Source: Apostichopus japonicus (Eukaryota; Echinodermata; Holothuroidea; Aspidochirotida; Stichopodidae). Taken from it: a stretch of DNA of 64,000 nucleotides. Shown in pieces: positions 24,190 through 33,790 of this stretch. Numbering within the stretch: the first letter of the stretch is position 1; the number at the start of each line of letters is the position of its first letter. Location: positions 27,512,713-27,576,712 of the forward strand of contig NC_092574.1 of assembly GCF_037975245.1 (NCBI RefSeq). The letters run 5' to 3'. The notes under the pieces are model-generated. The model did no database searches and was not told where the DNA came from. It saw only the letters and a program-made list of their open reading frames with translations. Position numbers and translations under genes: made by a program.

Positions 24190-24508
24190 GGATTGTCCGG
24201 GGGGAAATTGTCCGGGGGGAAATTGTCCGGGGGGCAATTGTCATGGGTGGGAATTGTCCGGAGTGGGAATTGTCCGGGGGGCAATTGTCAGGGTTGGCAA
24301 TTGTCCGGGTGGGAATTGTCCGGGGGGCAATTGTCAGGGTTGGGAATTGTCCGGGGGGCAATTGTCCGAGGGGGAATCGTCCGGGTGGGAATTGTCCGGG
24401 GGGCAATTGTCAGGGTTGGGAATTGTCCGGGGGGCAATTGTCCGAGGGGGAATCGTCCGGGGGGTAATCGTCCGGGGGGAAATCGTCCAGGGGGGAATTG
24501 TCCGGGAA
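24190..24508. repeat. Right sub-terminal minisatellite of the 21.5-kb transposon
   Basis: About 19 copies of AATTGTCCGGGGGG with AATTGTCAGGGTTGG and AATCGTCCGGGGGG variants: the reverse complement of the left array. Open frames of 80-225 codons cross it on both strands and repeat a short Gly/Asn/Cys-rich or Pro/Thr-rich motif; they are not genes. Confidence 0.93.
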
Positions 24509-24519
24509 CCTAAAATAGA

Positions 24520-25313
24520 GAGTGATTCGAATCTTAAAGAACAGCGACATGTTCTCAGAAGGTCGTTAACAGTGGGAATTTGTGGAGTCAAGAGTCTAAT
24601 GATACCTTAGCTGAAGAAGAGTGCCCACCCCTTTCTTCGTCTCCCTACATCACACCAACCTGTCCCATCGGTTGGTTCCGTGAACCTTAAAAGTTTACAA
24701 CTTTTTACCAGCCACTCTCAAAATGAGCGGTCCACACTGCACAAAACACACTTGCCACTAGTCGAATTTCCACTAAGTACAGTTGTTGAGAACAATTTAC
24801 AATAATCCAGTTAGCTATATAGGCCTACACATTCCATGAGGACTGGTTTGTATCAGGTTATTAACCTTCAGCTGGGAATACTCGAGGTAACAATGTAATC
24901 GAAAACTACCTACAGTATAGGACGTTTACACTTCTGTGTTAGGCTATTTACTAACATCGGTCTATAATTACCGTATTGATCTGTGTTCATTATATCCATT
25001 GTCTACCTTTAAAGCAGCATTTTGCGTTGGGTCGCTTTTTTCCACTTTTTTAACATGTGCATCGATTTTTTTACATGTATCAATCATAAAACAGCAATCT
25101 AAGATACCATCCAAGTTTCACCCTGCCAAGAGCGTTAATTAGCGAGTAATTAACGATTTATGTCGATAAATGAGAAGAGTGTCCTCGACAAATTTCACAG
25201 TTAAAATTAATCGCATACAATTCCGCCAAACCCACTAGTTTGAATTCAACCAATCAGAGATGCAGGTTTAGTTATGAGCCGTTGCTAAAAATAGATTCAA
25301 GACTTCGCGTTGG
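24520..25313. other. Unique DNA without a recognised gene
   Basis: No repeat, transposon end or convincing frame recognised. Confidence 0.5.
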
Positions 25314-25350
25314 TTGTACCAGGGAGTTGTTATGCAACTCCCTGGTACAA
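25314..25350. mobile_element. Micro-palindrome, copy 3, no direct duplication
   Basis: The 27-bp core 25319-25345 starts CCAGGGAGTTG and ends CAACTCCCTGG around a five-base loop TTATG. The flanks are TTGTA and TACAA, which extend the palindrome instead of repeating directly. It matches copies 1 and 2 in sequence, but insertion is not proven here. Confidence 0.55.
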
Positions 25351-25635
25351 CTGCCATATAGACTGTACACAAATCAAGCGTGGTGTTATATTACGTATCT
25401 GTCAATGACGTTCGTAGTGTTTAAATATTCATATTATGGGCGAGGTTTATTGGGTTCCCAACGGAAAATATCTTGGAGAACAACAAAGTTGAAAGTTGCA
25501 ATTTTTTCGACTTTTATGCCACCATTTGAAGTAAAATATAAATAGATTAGCTAGTTATGCATGTCGTTATGGCAAAGTGGAATCAGTGAGGTTGAGAAAA
25601 ATCATAGAAAAGGACGCAAAATGCTGCTTTAAAGG

Positions 25636-27428
25636 TACGCTATATATCCCGCCTTATGTGTGTGTATGGATACGCTATATATCCCCGCCTTATATGTGTG
25701 TATGGATACGCTATATATCCCGCCTTATGTGTGTGTATGGATTAGCTATATATCCCGCCTTATATGTGTGTATGGATTAGCTATATATCCCAGCCTTATA
25801 TGTGTGTATGGATACGCTATATATCCCAGCCTTATGTGTGTGTATGGATACGCTATATATCCCAGCCTTATGTGTGTGTATGGATACGCTATATATCACC
25901 GCCTTATGTGTGTGTATGGATTAGCTATATATCCCAGCCTTATGTGTGTGTATGGATACGCTATATATCACCGCCTTATGTGTGTGTATGGATTAGCTAT
26001 ATATCACCGCCTTATATGTGTGTAAGGATACGTTATATATCCCCGCCTTATATGTGTGTATGGATTAGCTATATATCCCCGCCTTATATGTGTGTATGGA
26101 TACGCTATATATCCCCGCCTTATATGTGTGTATGGATACGCTATATATCCCCGCCTTATATGTGTGTATGGATACGCTATATATCCCAGCCTTATATGTG
26201 TGTATGGATACGCTATATATCCCCGCCTTATATGTGTGTATGGATACGCTATATATCCCCGCCTTATATGTGTGTATGGATACGCTATATATCCCCGCCT
26301 TATATGTGTGTATGGATACGCTATATATCCCCGCCTTATGTGTGTGTATGGATACGCTATATATCCCGCCTTATATGTGTGTATGGATTAGCTATATATC
26401 CCCGCCTTATATGTGTGTATGGATACGCTTTATATCCCCGCCTTATATGTGTGTATGGATACGCTATATATCCGCCTTATATGTGTGTATGGATACGCTA
26501 TATATCCCCGCCTTATATGTGTGTATGGATTAGCTATATATCACCGCCTTATATGTGTGTATGGATACGCTATATATCCCCGCCTTATATGTGTGTATGG
26601 ATACGCTATATATCCCCGCCTTATATGTGTGTATGGATACGCTATATATCCCCGCCTTATGTGTGTGTATGGATATGCTATATATCCCGCCTTATATGTG
26701 TGTATGGATACGCTATATATCCCAGCCTTATGTGTGTGTATGGATACGCTATATATCCCAGCCTTATGTGTGTGTATGGATACGCTATATATCACCGCCT
26801 TATGTGTGTGCATGGATTAGCTATATATCCCCGCCTTATATGTGTGTATGGATTAGCTATATATCCCCGCCTTATATGTGTGTATGGATACGCTATATAT
26901 CCCCGCCTTATATGTGTGTATGGATACGCTATATATCCCAGCCTTATATGTGTGTATGGATACGCTATATATCCCAGCCTTATATGTGTGTATGGATACG
27001 CTATATATCCCAGCCTTATGTATGTGTATGGATACGCTATATATCCCCGCCTTATATGTGTGTATGGAGCCGCTATATATCCCGCCTTATGTGTGTGTAT
27101 GGATACGCTATATATCCCGCCTTATGTGTGTGTATGGATACGCTATATATCCCGCCTTATGTGTGTGTATGGATTAGCTATATATCCCCGCCTTATATGT
27201 GTGTATGGATACGCTATATATCACCGCCTTATATGTGTGTATGGATACGCTATATATCCCCGCCTTATATGTGTGTAAGGATACGCTATATATCCCGCCT
27301 TATGTGTGTGTATGGATACGCTATATGTCCCCGCCTTATATGTGTGTATGGATACGCTATATATCCCAGCCTTATATGTGTGTATGGATACGCTATATAT
27401 CCCGCCTTATGTGTGTGTATGGATTAGC
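25636..27428. repeat. Minisatellite, 35/36-bp unit, about 50 copies
   Basis: The unit is GCTATATATCCCCGCCTTAT followed by ATGTGTGTATGGATAC. Units with CCCC, CCCA or CACC are 36 bp and those with CCC are 35 bp, so the open frame shifts at each 35-bp unit. The longest frame (504 codons, 25764-27278, plus strand) passes through peptides such as YISPPYMCVWIR and YAIYPRLICVYG in turn. The copies are very alike, which suggests recent expansion or homogenisation. Confidence 0.97.
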
Positions 27429-29300
27429 TTCACAATGTATGTATAACTCATTGTTATTTACATGCACGCCCCTGAATTGAAAGACTGAATACTAAAATTA
27501 ATGATAAAACGGATTATTATTATAATTATATTTGTCTACTGTCGCTTGTTTTATCAGCTATTTAAATACCAGATTATTATTTCACGGAACTCAATATCTG
27601 TCTGATTATTTTAATTGCTGGTCATACAGATGAAATTTCCTGCTGTAATTACAATTCTAAATGACATTTTACCATAAAAGATGAAAGGCAGAGGAATTAA
27701 GAGGAAGATGTGAGAGGATATTGTGGGGTTAGACATATATGTGTCTGTCTTGCACCCGCCGAAAATGTGGTTCGTCCAGTTCCTAAGTACACCACCCCCC
27801 CCCCCCCCCTGCCCAAATGAAGATAAACTTCAATTGTAAAGAAGTTGACACTTCTTCATTTTCTTTATTTCCACAACAGTACTCGTCAAAAAGAATGGGT
27901 AATAACATTATGTAATACGCAACTACACCTTTCACAACTAAAGTTCGCTTCTTGTCCTGATCAGTAAACTGTTAATTCAGCCTCTGTTATTTTCAAGAAA
28001 CATACCTACATAAATGTATATCAAATGAAATGACCTTTTACAGTATGTTCTTGATACCATCATGCTACTGGCCAAAGTTAGGTCGACTATTCCGATCCAC
28101 CGTGACGCATATTTAAGTGCATTAGTATTGCCCATCGCCTCAACCTCCTCTACGCTCCCTAACCCCTATATCCTTACCCACATTTGCATGCTAACATTCC
28201 TGAAGATCCTGGTCCTTCAATTTATTCCCGATTAGAGAAATTTTGAAGGACGATTAAATACTTTTTGTCGGAAAATGGTGTGAGGGTGCCATCATGGTGT
28301 GAGGGTGCCACGAAAAAGTTTAAACTTGGGTGACCATTATTTGAGTTTATAGCATATTCGGGGACTTCACTGATTTTTGGAGATATTTCCCACGATTTAT
28401 TTACAATGGTCCTTTACTGAACAACACCAACAGCAAATACAGGTATTCCCGTTACTTACCCGCTGATGACTTCATTTATGACGTCATCGGCCTAAATTAA
28501 AATATACCTAATCAAGTACATGCATGGTACATGTTAAAAAAACAGCGGCAGCTTAAAGAGCCTCTTGATAAGAACTTATGCGTTTAGATAATTGTCAGTA
28601 GAACAATAAGGTACGGGTTGTCGTTCACCATGATATCATTATCCGGGGTGTGGATATTGTGATAGATCGCATACAATGTGTGGTACTATTACATGATACA
28701 ACAAGAATATTGTCCCGCGTTGTATTTGAACATTTGGCACTAATATGACATGGTTGACTAACACCAAACCATTTTGGAATGGGACATGTTTTCTCGTTAA
28801 GATTCTTTGGAGCATGGGGCTGGAACAGCTCCCTGTTCGGAGGAGACGCGAGAAGTAAAGATATGATTGGGGAAAGGATATTAACGTGATCACTTGATTG
28901 TTTGCGGTATTCTTATAACAGAAATGATTGGGAATTTATCCCACCTCATACCCACCCCCACCCCCCCCCCCACCCCCCCCCCCCTCTACACACTCGAATC
29001 CTATCACTTTCATACATGTCTCATATGCATACCTGTCCGAAATTCCACATGCACAGTGCAAATACATGTCCTTTACTCTTAATAAAATTGCCATTTGTCC
29101 TCCAGAGTCACGTGGCCAACCACCACCCCCCCCCACACTCACACCATACCCCCCTCTACGCAACAAAAAGTAAACCCAAACATTCAGATACTCTGTCTTT
29201 CTAGATACACATCCAAAGCAATAAGATGTCAGGAATCCAGTTTAAGTAAAGGACCGACTTGTCTACATCCAGTAAACTGCAATATTTCGATCCTGTTACA
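27429..29300. other. Probable intron of the formin-like gene; C-tracts
   Basis: This lies just downstream (minus-strand sense) of the donor at 29320 and so should be intronic unless the gene model is wrong. C-runs occur at 27794-27809, 28959-28984 and 29121-29133. A GGTGTGAGGGTGCCA duplication lies near 28278-28308. I looked for a following formin exon on the minus strand and saw none I could defend. Confidence 0.5.
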
Positions 29301-29314
29301 TTAATTCACATTAT

Positions 29315-29323
29315 ACTCACCGG
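29315..29323 (-). other. Splice donor of the formin-like exon (phase 1)
   Basis: The minus strand reads ACCG|GTGAGTATAATG with the exon ending at 29321 and the intron starting at 29320. GTGAGT is the animal consensus. The exon ends after the first base of codon 478. If unspliced, the frame meets TAA at 29303-29301 only five codons later, as expected for intron read-through. Confidence 0.85.
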
Positions 29324-30752
29324 TACTCAATTTCTCCGCAAACTCTGGGTCCTCTGCGATATAATCCAGTCCACCTTTAGAATCCATTACGATCCGAATG
29401 ATACAATCACACGAGTTCCCACGGAGAAAGATTTCTTGATTCGGCGTCAAGTGACATTCATTGTGTAGATGGGAAGCTAAATCCTTGCACAAACTCTCGT
29501 GAGCTTTGCCATTATGAATATCTTCCAGTATAGTGAAAATAAGCTTTAATCCGCCTAATCTGAGAAATTCGCGGATAACTTCCTTCTTACCGATGATACC
29601 GCGTGCTAAGTGTATTTGCAGCGCTAGTAAATTGTGTCCGTCAGGGTTTCCCTTGGTTAATCCAAATAGTGTTTTCACGTCCAGTAAATGGCCGTCACAG
29701 CATTTCGGTGAGTCTTGCACGCTTCGACACGCGTCATTATCCGCTGGCGAATGGAAGTAGATCTCGGAGTACAGCAGACAAGACGAGGGCGCTCCATAAG
29801 AACTTGATAACTGCAGTGACAATGGCCGCTTAGTTCTGCTCCATCGTTCCTTGCGTCTCTTGGTGAATTGTGCGTCTCTTGTAAAGTAGGTTGATTTCAT
29901 CATCAAATCATCGTAGCTCCTTCGTCGTATTTTGGGCGAACAATCCGGGGTCTTCACAAATGTTTGCGCATGCGTGATATCATCATGACCGTCGGTACGG
30001 GTATCCTTCACAAAGCATAAGGAATCATCGCTCAGAAGAGATTCACGAGAACTAACTTGTGCTGCAGCGAGATTGTCAATCCCACTCAAAGTTTCCCGCG
30101 CACTGGCGCTATTTATGCGGCTAACCTCATGAGAATCGCAACTTAGTAGGGAGTCACGTGAGCTGTAATGTGTAGAAGCTTCAGAGACGAGTCGATCATC
30201 ACGCTCAGCGGCATTCCTCGTTGGTCGAAACAAGATCTCGTCGTGTTTCGGATTGTTGTCTTCCTGACTTTCTTTAGAATTGTCTGCGCTACGTACTGTT
30301 GATGTAGCAAGATGAAACTGAGACAGCGGGGATGAATCCCTTGGACTAGTGATGGCGTGATCATGTTTTTGGAGTTGTTCTTCGGAAGAGTTACCTGCGC
30401 TCAGCAACGAATCACAGGATCCACTTTGCAATATTTCCTGATTTCTTTCATTTTTTGAATGAACACAGAGTAATGATTCGCCAGACGAACCAGTGACGTC
30501 AACACCGGACGAGACAGATATGTTGTCGTCTTCATTTTGACGTTTTTGTCCCTCGTCTATTACATCGTCCCGAGAAGTTTCCGTCGGAGCGATCTCGTTG
30601 TTATTGTGTAAAGGTGAATAGCTGTCATTGTTTCCGGTATCTTCGTATGCCGTTTGGTCTGACATCTTTGCGTCGTTACCTTCGGGCAAGGCGAGCTCTG
30701 TGGTAGATCTAATGTCCTGAAAATAGTCGTCTTGAAATGATATTTCCACCAT
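29321..30752 (-). CDS. First coding exon of a formin-like protein (GBD/FH3-type N-terminus), partial
   Basis: The exon encodes 477 residues plus one base. Residues 1-330 are rich in Ser, Asp, Glu and Asn and look disordered. They hold about five loose copies of a motif S-R-[DE]-S-L-L-S-x-D-S (near 90-96, 112-118, 197-207, 217-226 and 234-244). Basic clusters lie near 274-278 and 298-309 (TKRRKERWSRTKRP). Residues about 355-477 look like an armadillo-type helical domain: LLALQIHLARGIIGKKEVI, then FLRLGGLKLIFTILEDI, then CIIRIVMDSKGGLDYI. This pattern (GL..L...L, then C-I-x-x-x-M-x-x-x-x-G-L) matches my knowledge of the DID/FH3 domain of diaphanous-type formins, INF2 most closely. Such proteins bind Rho-type GTPases or their own tail and control actin nucleation in the cytoplasm. 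FH1, FH2 and tail would be in later exons. The ATG at 30752 has an in-frame TAA six bases upstream; Met30 (AAAGATGT) has a better start context. Base composition is visibly richer in CG than the surroundings. The exon is near certain, the family less so. Confidence 0.8.
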
Positions 30753-30815
30753 AAATTATCCTCTGAGCAGTTATCTTTCTTTCTGTCTGAAATTTGGGTA
30801 AGAAAAGTAAATACA
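30753..30815 (-). other. 5' untranslated piece of the exon and splice acceptor
   Basis: On the minus strand a pyrimidine-rich tract TTTACTTTTCTTACCC leads to AAATTTCAG at 30787, a good acceptor. The exon would begin at 30786 and carry 34 untranslated bases before the ATG. Therefore at least one non-coding exon, with the promoter, lies further right. Confidence 0.65.
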
Positions 30816-31530
30816 TTACATAAACTAATGTAAAGGTATTAATCATATCCTTATTGACAACTCACGCAATATGTATGTTTAATATGAACAATGGAAATTA
30901 TGACCATATAGCATCAAATAGTTCAAAGGTGACTTTTGACACAAATCCAATTTTGAAAACAGCTATTAGATCAGGTATAATGTCAATACCCCCTTTATAG
31001 TTTATAGTAATCGTAAAAGTGGCTGAGCTTCTACGTCTATTCTACAACTAGTATAGGTCACTTCATCAGATAGAAAACAAGCAATGTAAAATTAATTGCA
31101 TCCAATATTTTGTTTGTAGTCAATTACGCGTTGAAAGGGGTATTAATTCGGCAAGATCTTATGAGGCAGAAAGTCATTCTGTGGTATAAACACCGTGGTC
31201 ACATAATGGAATCAACGCAAAATGCCTTTAACTGACATTTTAAATTATTCGTCATTGGCACAGAACGGCCACGGTCATTCATGACAATACTCGTAGATCC
31301 TGGCTGCACTCTTTGATGGTGTAAAAAAGAAACGAGTTACAAATATTCATGTCGCTGTTAACTAATAAATCAAACAGAAAATATGTAAGAATTCAATAAT
31401 GATCTCGTCATTTGAAACAAATCTGGCTACTTTTTGATTTGCTCAAACTTTCCGAAGTCTGCCTTTTGTTTTCAACAAAGTTGGTCAAAAAGAAGCTGAT
31501 CACAAAAGAATCTACTCGTGCAATGCTCTT
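30816..31530. other. Probable 5' intron sequence of the formin-like gene
   Basis: AT-rich with short frames only; no upstream exon or promoter was recognised. Confidence 0.45.
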
Positions 31531-31534
31531 CACG

Positions 31535-31825
31535 AAACTCCTTTAGACATCACACAAAAATATTCTATAATTTACAAGGCCACACTATGTACGTGTTAAA
31601 CTACACTCCTGTACATATCAAACACAAACAAGTGCACACTATGTACGTGTTAAACTACACTCCTGTAGGCATCAAACAGAAATATTCTTTAATTTACAAG
31701 TGCACACTATGTACGTGTTAAACTAAACTCCTTTAGACATCACACAAATATATTCTATAATTTACAAGGCCACAATATGAACGTGTTAAACTAAACTCAT
31801 GTACACATCAAACAGAAATGACTTC
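31535..31825. repeat. Tandem repeat, about 71-bp unit, four copies, one shortened
   Basis: The core CACTATGTACGTGTTAAACT recurs near 31583, 31638, 31704 and (as CAATATGAACGTGTTAAACT) 31772, followed by ACTCCT and ATCAAACA or ATCACACA. Units lacking ATATTCTATAATTTACAAG are shorter. Confidence 0.88.
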
Positions 31826-32700
31826 ATAAAGTGGTCCACTCAGTTTTGAGAGAAGACATATTCGAAGGACAACATTGCTAAAGAGAAAGTGGTTTACGGT
31901 CTTTCCTCTTAGCTAAGATAATTGCAACAAACTTGCTTAGATGAGATTTCAAGAAGGGTATTGAAAGTGATCTAAGAATCAATTCTAAGGGAGACCACAT
32001 TGAACTGTCCATAACTTCATGTCATACTATGTTTATTTTGTTCAGTCAATTTATGAGCATAGATCCATATAGACTGGTAAACATTCTATGTGTTCACGTA
32101 TACAAACAATTTTTGTTACGTATACCGTATCTATTAGCTGACCATAGCAATTTAGAATTGGTCGATATCTAGATAACTCAAACTTTAAGGAAAGTGTAAC
32201 ATTGTAATGGATACCCGTAACTTGAGTCTGATGAGACGGAAATAGTAAGATGATCATATATTCGATATTAGTAAATTAATTGGTTGCTAGGCTTCTATAG
32301 CACCCTTAGTATTAGATTTCTGCATTTTGCCCTTATATGTATTGGTGCTAAGCAAATGCCTAAAATATGCACACGTTGGCCTATATATTGAGATACTGCG
32401 CAAATGAATACCATTGTCACGATAACATGATCACAGTGCCGCTGTTAGGCGGCTGGGACTAATGATATATAATTTGTATTAAATGAGTATTCCAAAATGT
32501 TTACACATTCAAGTGGAAGATGATTATATTGATAACTACATAAATAGAGTGGATCAGAATTGTAGTGTGAGTACAATATCCTGATTATACAAAAGTAAAC
32601 AGTCCTGAGCAGGAGTACGAAGCCCCGAGTACAAGTACGAAACTACAAAGCCCAAAGTTCGAGTACAATTACACCTGCAGAGGGAATACTTTTTTAAGGA
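31826..32700. other. Unique DNA; right part may belong to the U2-derived element
   Basis: Mostly featureless. At 32600-32670 short words GAGTACGAAG, GAGTACAAGTACGAAAC and TTCGAGTAC repeat irregularly and may be the 3' part of the U2-derived element read on the minus strand. Confidence 0.4.
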
Positions 32701-32704
32701 AAAG

Positions 32705-32869
32705 TCGCCCAGGAAAGAACCTGGGCACGACAACCAAACTACCAAAGGACTGATCCGCTCTCAGCAACAGTCCCCTTGCATCGGGACTGTGACTGTGTGA
32801 TCATCGTCAGGTTCCCCTCGAAAGGGAACAGGTACTACACATGATCTTATCCAAAAGGCCGACGGAATA
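32705..32869 (-). mobile_element. U2 snRNA-derived element (SINE or retro-pseudogene) with three hairpins
   Basis: On the minus strand, 32862-32826 reads TCGGCCTTTTGGATAAGATC then ATGTGTAGTACCTGTTC. It agrees with the 5' domain of animal U2 snRNA at 34 of 37 bases. The GTAGTA that pairs with intron branch points is intact. The first bases of U2 and everything after base about 45, including the Sm site, are absent. In their place follow three stem-loops: GTTCCC/GGGAAC (32811-32829), ACAGTCCC/GGGACTGT (32767-32790) and GCCCAGG/CCTGGGC (32708-32727). A one-off U2 retro-copy would not gain three hairpins, so a U2-headed repeat family is the better reading. It is not a functional U2 gene. No tail or target duplication was identified. 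Confidence 0.7.
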
Positions 32870-33154
32870 CCATTAAAGAATATCTCAAAGCACTTTACAT
32901 AGACTATTGTAAATATTAAGAAGTACAAATATAAGATTCATACAGAATTATAAAGTATAGTCAAAGCAAAATCAGAAAATAAATCAATAAATCATTTAGT
33001 TACTGAAACCAATATAAACAATGTTAAAATATATATAAACAAGATCAGTCATTTAAGTACATGATGTATAGATTAGTTTCAAGTTGGGATTTAAAACAAT
33101 CAAAGGTGGGCAAAAGACAAAGTGCTGGTGCCAGGGCGTTCCATAGACGTGCAT
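32870..33154. other. AT-rich spacer
   Basis: Contains ATCTCAAAGCACTTTACATAG (32881-32901), a word pattern common in marine SINE and LINE tails, but nothing I can assign. Confidence 0.4.
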
Positions 33155-33790
33155 AATTACGAGCATAATTACATTTGTGTTGATATTCATACCGAGGATA
33201 ATCATCTTGTGTTGGTACTCATACCGAGTAAAATCATCTGTGTGTTGGTACTCATACCGAGGATAATCATCTTGTGTTGGTACTCATACCGAGTAAAATC
33301 ATCTGTGTGTTGGTACTCATACCGAAGATAATCATCTTTGTGTTGGTACTCATACCGAGGATAATCATCTTTGTGTTGGTACTCATACCGAGGATAATCA
33401 CATTTGTGTTTTTACTCATACCGAGGATAACCATCTTTGTGTTGGTACTCATACCGAGGATAATCATCTTGTGTTGGTACTCATACCGAGTAAAATCATC
33501 TGTGTGTTGGTACTCATACCGAGTAAAATCATCTGTGTGTTGGTACTCATACCGAGGATAATCATCTTTGTGTTGGAACTCATACCGAGGATAATCATCT
33601 CGTGTTGGTACTCTCTACAGAGGTAAATCATATTTGTGTTGGTACTCCCACCGAGGATAATCACATTTATGTTGGTACTCCTACCGCGGATAATCATCTT
33701 GTGTTGGTACTCATCCCGAGGATAATCATTTTTGTGTTTGTACTCATGTCGAGGATAATCATCTTTTTGTTGGTACTTATGCTTTTGCGC
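33155..33790. repeat. Minisatellite, about 33-bp unit, about 19 copies
   Basis: The unit is GTGTTGGTACTCATACCGAG followed by GATAATCATCTTT. One base of length variation (CTTGTG against CTTTGTG) changes frame between units. Short frames on both strands (11-residue repeats) are by-products. Confidence 0.95.

Larger units (their letters stand above)
21519..24519. mobile_element. DNA transposon of 2,985 bp with 8-bp duplication and inverted sub-terminal minisatellites
   Basis: The element is 21527-24511. TAAAATAG occurs immediately outside both ends (21519-21526 and 24512-24519), a perfect 8-bp duplication. Terminal inverted repeats are GGTGACCGGACAA at left and, read inward from the right, GGTTCCCGGACAA (11 of 13 bases agree). 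Each end then has an array of GGACAATT/CCCCCC units in opposite orientation (21531-21780 and 24190-24508). Inside are an internal inverted repeat (22301-22434 and 22857-22980), a micro-palindrome (22683-22713) and a broken frame (23106-23392) that may be the end of a transposase. The 8-bp duplication suits hAT, P or Merlin superfamilies; hAT is favoured weakly. It is probably inactive. Confidence 0.8.

Noticed and set aside
23933-24610. 225-codon plus-strand frame as a gene
   Set aside because: Most of it is the transposon's sub-terminal minisatellite; the flanking residues match nothing.
25764-27278. 504-codon plus-strand frame as a gene
   Set aside because: Pure 35/36-bp minisatellite; the peptide changes frame at each 35-bp unit, so no fixed protein is maintained.
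27429-29300. Second exon of the formin-like gene
   Set aside because: I looked on the minus strand for an acceptor followed by a continuation of the armadillo-like domain and found nothing convincing; the next exon may be short or outside the window.
32826-32862. A functional U2 snRNA gene
   Set aside because: Only about 37 bases of U2 remain; the Sm site and 3' stem-loops are missing and the first bases are changed.
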